From NCBI GenBank assembly GCA_021200775.1, contig JAJQGB010000002.1, forward strand, positions 1-64,000: DNA of 64,000 bases, written 5' to 3'. The notes below the pieces were generated by a model that saw only the letters and a list, made by a program, of their open reading frames with translations, did not search any database and was not told where the DNA came from. The position numbers and the translations under genes are program-made. The DNA comes from Oscillospiraceae bacterium (lineage in GTDB: Bacteria; Bacillota; Clostridia; Oscillospirales; Ruminococcaceae). Of this stretch, positions 1 to 4,559 are shown one piece after another (positions within the stretch are counted from its first letter, which is position 1; each line of letters begins with the position of its first letter).

Positions 1-53
1 TCTCGCCTACGATACTTGGATGGCGACGTCCTGGGAAAATTGGTGTTGCCGAC
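1..53 (+). rRNA. rrf: 5S ribosomal RNA, 3' end only
   Basis: The first about 53 bases match the 3' portion of bacterial 5S rRNA: a GATACTTGG block, then GGCGACGTCCTGGGAAAA, then a terminal TTGCCGAC that would pair with the missing 5' end. The 5' part lies outside the window. With a tRNA gene directly downstream, this is the tail of an rRNA operon. The exact 3' end is inferred from the expected terminal helix. Confidence 0.8.
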
Positions 54-59
54 ACGAAA

Positions 60-98
60 CGAATGAGAGCAATACTGTTAAGTATTTGCTCTCGTTCG
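60..98 (+). promoter_or_regulatory. Stem-loop between 5S rRNA and tRNA-Asn
   Basis: A hairpin with a 13-pair stem (60-72 with 86-98; one G-T pair) separates the 5S end from the tRNA. It is followed by CATAAAA rather than a T-run, so it looks more like an rRNA-processing or stabilising hairpin than a complete intrinsic terminator. Confidence 0.55.
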
Positions 99-122
99 CA
101 TAAAACCCTAAAAATGAAATAT

Positions 123-198
123 TGCCTCTTAGCTCAGTCGGTAGAGCATCTGACTGTTAATCAGGGGGTCGTCGGTTCGAGCCCGACAGAGGCAGCCA
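123..198 (+). tRNA. tRNA-Asn (anticodon GTT), CCA encoded
   Basis: A full cloverleaf is visible: acceptor TGCCTCT/AGAGGCA, D arm GCTC/GAGC, anticodon stem TCTGA/TCAGG with loop CTGTTAA (anticodon GTT), and T arm GTCGG-TTCGAGC-CCGAC. The discriminator base is G, followed by an encoded CCA at 196-198. It follows the 5S rRNA, as in many Firmicute rRNA operons. Confidence 0.97.
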
Positions 199-229
199 CA
201 AAGCACTTGCATCTTGCAGGTGCTTTTTT
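196..229 (+). repeat. 34-bp direct repeat, copy 1 (tRNA 3' CCA plus terminator)
   Basis: This copy begins with the CCA of tRNA-Asn and runs through its terminator. Copy 2 is at 1248-1281. The two copies bracket the rpn-like gene at 300-1226, an arrangement like an attachment site or the scar of a deleted tandem tRNA. Confidence 0.8.
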
Positions 230-230
230 G
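199..230 (+). terminator. Intrinsic terminator after tRNA-Asn
   Basis: AAGCAC-TTGC pairs with GCAG-GTGCTT and is followed by a T-run. The sequence from the tRNA CCA through this terminator (196-229) is repeated nearly perfectly at 1248-1281. Confidence 0.85.
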
Positions 231-240
231 TTTACGGTAC

Positions 241-270
241 TTGATTTATTGGGCGGAAGTGTGGTACAAT
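241..270 (+). promoter_or_regulatory. Sigma-A promoter of the first rpn-like gene
   Basis: TTGATT (241-246), an 18-base spacer and TACAAT (265-270) lie about 30 bases before the gene. The spacer segment GGGCGGAAGTGTG recurs in front of the truncated rpn copy at about 1823-1835, so a promoter module is shared between the two loci. Confidence 0.7.
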
Positions 271-299
271 ATAAATGTAGAGGATAGGGAGTGATTGAA

Positions 300-1226
300 A
301 TGGGCTCAGATTTAAAGAACACCGTAGAAGCCGCCGACGTTCGTTCGCAGTACGATACTGCCGCTAAAGTTCTTCTGGCACATAAAACCATCCTTTCCCG
401 TATTTTGGTTGCAACCGTTGATGAGTTTAAAGGTATGTCGCCGGATGAGGTCGAGGGATATATCGAGGGAGACGTCCATGTCGGTAATGTCCCTGTTGAC
501 CCTGGAATGACAAATTCCGAAACCGGTGAGAGAATCGTAGGACTGAATACCGTTCAGCCGGAGATAAGAGAAGGCTATGTCACCTTTGATGTCATCTTCT
601 ATGTCAGGATGCGTGATGGGCTGTCGCAGATAATCATCAATGTCGAGGCACAAAAGGATGACCCGTCTGGATATGATATTCTGAATCGAGCTATATTTTA
701 CGTGAGTAGACTCGTATCGTCCCAGAAAGATAGGGATTTTACTGGCAGAAATTATAACGATTTGAAGAGAGTTTACTCCATCTGGATTTGCATGAATATG
801 GATGAGTGCATCTGGAATCATGTTCATCTCACAAACGATGCAATTATGGCAAACCACGAATGGAAAGGAAAGCTCGACCTGCTGAATATTGTCTTGCTTG
901 GAATCCCGAACGAGCTTCCACAACAAGGAGAAGAATACGAACTTCATCGCTTACTAAGCACGATGTTCTCAGTAGAACTCACAGCAAATGAGCGATTGAA
1001 TATTTTAGAGAATGAGTACGGAATAAATGTTGAACCAGACTTTAGAAAGGAGTTGGACGTAATGTGCAATTTGAGCCAAGGTATTTATGAGCAAGGCGAG
1101 ATGGAAAAGGCAAAGAAAATGGCGATAAGTATGCATGAGGACGGCGTAACGGTAGATTTAATTGCGAAGTATGCAAACGTCAGCGTCGAGCTCGTCAGGA
1201 AGTGGCTCGGTCTTTCCGTTGCCTGA
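300..1226 (+). CDS. Rpn/PD-(D/E)XK nuclease-family protein (transposase-like), copy 1
   Basis: A 308-residue protein of the Rpn family, also annotated as PD-(D/E)XK nuclease family transposase; relatives are DNA endonucleases. The visible nuclease core is a conserved Asp near residue 97, a beta-strand, and a Glu-Ala-Gln triad near residue 116. The C-terminal 30 residues look like a helix-turn-helix (alternating I/V with a final RKW). ATG at 300 is preferred over GTG at 291, because AGGATAGGGA lies nine bases before it. The gene has its own promoter and sits between two 34-bp repeats. A second, internal start (ATG 1062) with a strong ribosome site is described separately. The family assignment is firm; whether it cuts DNA here is inference. 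Confidence 0.82.
   Translation: MGSDLKNTVEAADVRSQYDTAAKVLLAHKTILSRILVATVDEFKGMSPDEVEGYIEGDVHVGNVPVDPGMTNSETGERIVGLNTVQPEIREGYVTFDVIFYVRMRDGLSQIIINVEAQKDDPSGYDILNRAIFYVSRLVSSQKDRDFTGRNYNDLKRVYSIWICMNMDECIWNHVHLTNDAIMANHEWKGKLDLLNIVLLGIPNELPQQGEEYELHRLLSTMFSVELTANERLNILENEYGINVEPDFRKELDVMCNLSQGIYEQGEMEKAKKMAISMHEDGVTVDLIAKYANVSVELVRKWLGLSVA
1062..1226 (+). CDS. Possible internally initiated C-terminal product of rpn copy 1
   Basis: AAAGGAG at 1046-1052 stands exactly nine bases before an in-frame ATG-TGC (Met-Cys) at 1062. Initiation there would give a 54-residue protein containing only the C-terminal helix-turn-helix-like tail. E. coli rpn genes are known to express such a short form, which counteracts the full-length nuclease. 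The other two rpn loci in this window carry the same element with the same spacing. Expression is inferred, not shown. Confidence 0.45.
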   Translation: MCNLSQGIYEQGEMEKAKKMAISMHEDGVTVDLIAKYANVSVELVRKWLGLSVA

Positions 1227-1247
1227 CTCCACCATGATAACCCACAC

Positions 1248-1281
1248 CCACAAAGCACTTGCATCTTGCAGGTGCTTTTTT
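1248..1281 (+). repeat. 34-bp direct repeat, copy 2, acting as terminator of rpn copy 1
   Basis: Near-identical to 196-229, with the same hairpin and one extra T in the run. It is not preceded by a tRNA body, only by CCCACACCCA, so the tRNA-derived terminator has been duplicated downstream of the rpn-like gene. Confidence 0.8.
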
Positions 1282-1335
1282 TGTTGACATGTGCTTGTTC
1301 ACATGATATACTTTCCGAAAGAAAGGGTGATTAGC

Positions 1336-1839
1336 ATGAAAAAAGCGATTATTCTCGGCTGTCCCGGGTCGGGGAAGAGCACTTTTGCGAGAAAGCTTCG
1401 TGATGCAACCGGGATTCCGCTATACTACTTGGATATGCTTTGGCACAAGTCTGACCAGACGAATATTACGAGAGAGGAATTTGACCAACGTCTGCACGAA
1501 ATCCTCATCCGTGATGAATGGATTATTGATGGTAACTACAATCGTACCATTGAGGAACGGGTGAGGAACTGTGATACGGTGTTTCTGTTTGATTTGCCTG
1601 TTGAGGTTTGTGTTGAGGGCGCTCGCTCCAGAGTCGGTACTCAGCGAGAGGATTTGCCGTGGGTAGAGGAGGAACTTGACCCGGAGTTCCATCAGTTTAT
1701 ACTTGACTTTAGGAGAGATTATCTCCCGGGAATTTATGAGATTTTAGAGAAGTACTGCAACAGAGAAATTATAATATTCAAGTCTCGGGATGAAGCGGAG
1801 AAATTTTTGACAGGGCTTGATTATAGGGCGGAAGTGTGA
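1336..1839 (+). CDS. P-loop nucleoside/adenylate kinase-like protein (FlaR-type)
   Basis: A 167-residue soluble P-loop NTPase with Walker A GCPGSGKST at residues 8-16. A short LDMLWHK segment follows, as in adenylate-kinase-like proteins often annotated as DNA topology modulation protein FlaR. An IIDGNY motif precedes a helix with Arg residues, typical of small-molecule kinases. The substrate is unknown. ATG at 1336 follows AAAGGGTG at good spacing; the longer ATG at 1291 lacks a ribosome site. Its last codons (GLDYRAEV and stop) are read from DNA that also forms the promoter of the truncated rpn copy downstream, so the C-terminus may have been acquired with that element. Confidence 0.72.
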   Translation: MKKAIILGCPGSGKSTFARKLRDATGIPLYYLDMLWHKSDQTNITREEFDQRLHEILIRDEWIIDGNYNRTIEERVRNCDTVFLFDLPVEVCVEGARSRVGTQREDLPWVEEELDPEFHQFILDFRRDYLPGIYEILEKYCNREIIIFKSRDEAEKFLTGLDYRAEV

Positions 1840-1842
1840 TAC
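1820..1842 (+). promoter_or_regulatory. Rpn-type promoter module inside the end of the NTPase gene
   Basis: CTTGAT followed by TAGGGCGGAAGTGTGATACTAT copies the promoter of rpn copy 1 (241-270) almost base for base, including GGGCGGAAGTGTG and the TACAAT/TACTAT -10 region. Here the module overlaps the last eight codons of the upstream gene. Confidence 0.55.
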
Positions 1843-1845
1843 TAT

Positions 1846-2193
1846 ATGCATGGGAGAAAAAATGGCGATAATAAGGACGAAACGACACCTTTAGGGAAGC
1901 TTGTACACGATTTTCATTGTACCACAGCAGATGAAATGTATTACAAGCCCTTAGCCAAAAGCATGAGACATTTCAAAGAGTCAGAAGGAGGTATCACTCA
2001 AATGTGCAAATTGATGGAAGATATGAGGATAGAGTATGGGAAAGAGGTAGCGAGAGATTCGGAAATCAAATCCGCAATTAAAACTGCAAGACGCTATGGC
2101 ATCGCAGAGCATTTGATTCTTTCCGACATCATGAAGCAATATAACCTTACCGAAAAAGAGGCGAAGGGATATATGCTTAAGATGAGTGCATAA
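1846..2193 (+). pseudogene. Truncated rpn-like gene, C-terminal part only (copy 2)
   Basis: A 115-codon reading frame nearly identical, over its last about 100 residues, to the C-terminus of the full 272-residue rpn gene at 62030-62848. Shared blocks include GKLVHDF, VARDSEI, KTARRYGIAE and ILSDIMKQYNLTEKEAKGYM. About 150 N-terminal residues carrying the nuclease core are gone. The promoter module ends a few bases before the first ATG, which points to one internal deletion between promoter and C-terminal half. ATG 1846 has no convincing ribosome site. The reading frame is otherwise open, and the internal start at 2002 is intact. Confidence 0.7.
2002..2193 (+). CDS. Probable internally initiated short Rpn product (copy 2)
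   Basis: AGAAGGAGGT (1983-1992), a near-perfect anti-16S match, stands nine bases before in-frame ATG-TGC at 2002. It would give a 63-residue protein with the conserved C-terminal tail. In this locus the nuclease part is deleted, so this may be the only translated product and could act as a solitary antitoxin-like remnant. Inferred from sequence only. Confidence 0.5.
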   Translation: MCKLMEDMRIEYGKEVARDSEIKSAIKTARRYGIAEHLILSDIMKQYNLTEKEAKGYMLKMSA

Positions 2194-2197
2194 TCTT

Positions 2198-2219
2198 CCG
2201 GAGGTATCACTCAAATGTG
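2198..2219 (+). repeat. 22-bp ribosome-site/ATG motif downstream of rpn copy 2
   Basis: CCGGAGGTATCACTCAAATG plus TG lies just after the stop codon. It is repeated after the stop of rpn copy 3 (on the minus strand around 62005-62026), and most of it also forms the internal start of copy 2 (1987-2006). Here it runs straight into a terminator; in copy 3 the ATG is followed at once by TGA. Confidence 0.75.
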
Positions 2220-2221
2220 CA

Positions 2222-2249
2222 AAGCCCGGCAACATTTCCGGGCTTTTTT
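2222..2249 (+). terminator. Intrinsic terminator after rpn copy 2
   Basis: AAGCCCGG pairs with CCGGGCTT and is followed by six T residues. Confidence 0.85.
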
Positions 2250-2408
2250 CCAAAAAAATTTTTTATTCTGCAATAATTCCGCCCCACTCTGTCACCTTTC
2301 CCAAAACAATTTCTCAACACTATCACAATTTTTGACTATCCGAACATCTCATTTGTCAAATCAGCTAAAATGGGTTCGTTTCAAGCAACTTTATTTTGGC
2401 ATAAGTTA

Positions 2409-2437
2409 TTGACAAGCGGGATGTTCTTTGATATAAT
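2409..2437 (+). promoter_or_regulatory. Consensus sigma-A promoter of the large ABC/DUF5696 operon
   Basis: TTGACA (2409-2414), a 17-base spacer and TATAAT (2432-2437), a perfect housekeeping promoter. No terminator was found before 16641, so all genes from 2731 to 16625 are probably transcribed from here. Confidence 0.88.
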
Positions 2438-2730
2438 AGGAAATGTTATAAGGTGATTTTGTGAAAATCACGGTATATTCTTCTCTCTGAAAACGGATTT
2501 CGGGTTTTGTCCGCCACGGGGAGACTTAATCAAGCAAATGCCTTTTTCTAAAGTTGCGGAGTTGCGACTGCCGCACTTTAACTCGCTGAAGTTTATGCTG
2601 AAGCGTATGCACGAAAAAATTGTGCAAAATTTCGGAAAAGGAATTTGCTTATAAGTGTTTGTAGAGGACGAAACAGCGATTTTGTGCAACATGCACAAAT
2701 ACCACAATTCGCAATTGCGGAGGAAACCGG
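2438..2730 (+). promoter_or_regulatory. Long structured 5' leader of the ABC/DUF5696 operon
   Basis: About 285 untranslated bases separate the promoter from the first gene. Visible hairpins are GTGATTTT/AAAATCAC near 2453-2470, AAAGT-GCGG/CCGC-ACTTT near 2551-2581, and TTGTGC/GCACAA near 2683-2699. A short frame begins at GTG 2461 but has no ribosome site. I do not recognise a known riboswitch, and there is no clear terminator in the leader. Its function is unknown. Confidence 0.5.
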
Positions 2731-3408
2731 ATGGAAACAATCATAGCAACACACGGTCTGAGCAGAGACTTTCAGATTGGTGACGGAAGTGTGGTTCACG
2801 CACTTCATGACATTAATATCACTGTAAACGAGGGCGGACTTACCATTTTAAAAGGTCGCTCCGGCTCCGGCAAAACGACCCTCATCAATCTTCTGGGAGC
2901 ATTGGACAGACCCACCGAGGGCGAAGTCTTCTTTGACGGAGTGGACATCACAAAGCTGTCTGACAGTAAAAGAGACGAGCTGAGGCGCTACAAGATGGCG
3001 TTCGTATTCCAGTCGGTGGCTCTGATGTCGTCGATGACGGCATACGAAAACGTCGACTTCGGACTCAGGCTTTCAAAGTTCCCGTTTGCACAGCGTGACG
3101 AGAGAGTTAAGAAGTGCCTTGAAGAGGTCGGTCTTGCAAAGAGAATGAATCACCGCCCGGGCGAGCTTTCCGGAGGCGAACAGCAGAGAGTCGCAATTGC
3201 AAGAGCTTTAGCACACGAGCCGAGAATAATCTTTGCCGACGAGCCGACAGCCGAGCTTGATACGGCGACAAGTCACCACGTTGTAGAGCTGTTCAAGAGG
3301 CTTGTAATCACAGAAAAGATGACAATAGTCATGACAACTCATGACCCGAGCCTGCTGGAGATTGCCGACAGGGTTTACACTTTGGAGGACGGTGAGATTA
3401 TTGACTGA
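2731..3408 (+). CDS. ABC transporter ATP-binding protein, LolD/MacB type
   Basis: A 225-residue ATPase of about the size of LolD. Walker A GRSGSGKTT is near residues 42-50, a Q-loop follows in FVFQS, the signature LSGGEQQR near 147, Walker B IIFADEPT near 165, and the switch His in TTHDP. Domain features (ALHDINI lead-in, TAELD D-loop) place it with the LolD/MacB/FtsE branch. That branch usually powers FtsX-like permeases for lipoprotein release, peptide efflux or mechanotransmission, not sugar uptake. First gene of the operon; ATG 2731 follows GCGGAGG. Its last eight bases overlap the next ATPase gene. No FtsX-like permease is in this window, so the partner is unclear. Confidence 0.88.
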   Translation: METIIATHGLSRDFQIGDGSVVHALHDINITVNEGGLTILKGRSGSGKTTLINLLGALDRPTEGEVFFDGVDITKLSDSKRDELRRYKMAFVFQSVALMSSMTAYENVDFGLRLSKFPFAQRDERVKKCLEEVGLAKRMNHRPGELSGGEQQRVAIARALAHEPRIIFADEPTAELDTATSHHVVELFKRLVITEKMTIVMTTHDPSLLEIADRVYTLEDGEIID

Positions 3409-4468
3409 GGAAGAGAAAACCACCGTTTTGGACGAAGAAAAGAAACCAAAAGAAAAGAAACAAAAAGAGCCCAAAGAGAAGAAATTATCAAAGAAGAAAC
3501 AGCGCATACTAGAGCACGAGCAGGAGATAACGGCTCCGACAACGGAGTACGCGATCGAGTGCGAGAACCTAGTCAAGATTTACAAGACCGAGCAGATTGA
3601 GGTCGTTGCACTTCAGGGACTTGACCTGAAGGTAAAACGTGGTGAACTGGTCGCCATTGTAGGAACCTCCGGTTCCGGTAAATCGACACTTCTGAATATG
3701 CTGGGAGGGCTTGACAAACCGAGCGCCGGGTCGCTCAATGTGAACGGGAGAAATCTTCTCAAATTCACCGAAGAGGACTACATGCTCTACAAGCGCAATA
3801 TGGTCGGGTTTGTCTGGCAGAATAACGCAAGAAACCTTGTTCCGTACTTGACGGCGGAGCAGAACGTCGAGCTTCCGATGCTCCTTCAGGGACAGAAGCA
3901 GAGGCGTGAGAGAGCCCTGGAACTACTTGATGCAGTCGGGCTGTCACACAGGATAAATTCCCGACTTGACCAGATGTCCGGAGGCGAACAGCAGAGAGTT
4001 GCGATTGCCATCTCGATGGCGAACAATCCGCAGATACTTCTTGCCGACGAACCGACAGGGTCGGTCGACACAAAAACCTCCGACCAGCTTTTACAGGTCT
4101 TCAAGGACCTGAACCGTACCCGGGGGATAACGATTGTAATCGTAACCCACGACATGCGGCTTGCAAAACAGATAGACAGAGTAATAGCAATAAGGGACGG
4201 CAGAACGTCCAGTGAAATAATAAAGAAAACGCACGCCGAAATCATGAGAGAGTCACAAGGTCTTGAAGAGACGGACGAGGAACTCACGAAATCGGTGACT
4301 GAGGGCGAACCCGACTTTGTTTCCGAAGAACTCGTGGTACTTGACCGCACCGGAAGACTTCAGCTTCCGAAGGAGTACCTCGAAGAGCTCGGAATGAAAG
4401 GCGGAGACCGAGTCAAGGCTGACCTTGACAAGGAAGCCGAGCGAATCTATATTCGCAAGGCAGAATAA
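3401..4468 (+). CDS. LolD-type ABC ATPase with C-terminal AbrB/SpoVT-like domain
   Basis: A 355-residue protein in three parts. Residues 1-45 are a very lysine/glutamate-rich tail. Residues about 55-285 form an ABC ATPase (Walker A GTSGSGKST near 88, signature MSGGEQQR near 192, Walker B LLADEPTG near 213, switch His in VTHDM). After an acidic linker, residues about 308-355 match the swapped-hairpin AbrB/SpoVT/MazE fold (VVLDRTGRLQLPKEYLEELG followed by GDRV). TTG 3401 is chosen because it overlaps the preceding stop in the usual coupled way with GGAGG upstream; GTG 3392 is possible. The AbrB-like domain normally binds DNA; on a transporter ATPase it may instead dimerise or regulate it, in the position MalK uses for its regulatory domain. 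Confidence 0.82.
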   Translation: MTEEEKTTVLDEEKKPKEKKQKEPKEKKLSKKKQRILEHEQEITAPTTEYAIECENLVKIYKTEQIEVVALQGLDLKVKRGELVAIVGTSGSGKSTLLNMLGGLDKPSAGSLNVNGRNLLKFTEEDYMLYKRNMVGFVWQNNARNLVPYLTAEQNVELPMLLQGQKQRRERALELLDAVGLSHRINSRLDQMSGGEQQRVAIAISMANNPQILLADEPTGSVDTKTSDQLLQVFKDLNRTRGITIVIVTHDMRLAKQIDRVIAIRDGRTSSEIIKKTHAEIMRESQGLEETDEELTKSVTEGEPDFVSEELVVLDRTGRLQLPKEYLEELGMKGGDRVKADLDKEAERIYIRKAE

Positions 4469-4559
4469 ACTTTTTATAACCTGTAAGGAAGAATAGAAGC
4501 ATCCGACCGAATCTTATCGGGAGCGGTTGGAGCAATTTAGAAGAAAGGTGGATACCACA

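Noticed and set aside
2215-2412. Open frame after rpn copy 2 (65 codons) starting at the repeated ribosome-site/ATG motif
   Set aside because: It runs through a strong terminator stem and AT-rich DNA, ends in the promoter region of the next operon and shows no protein-like composition. The motif itself is reported instead.
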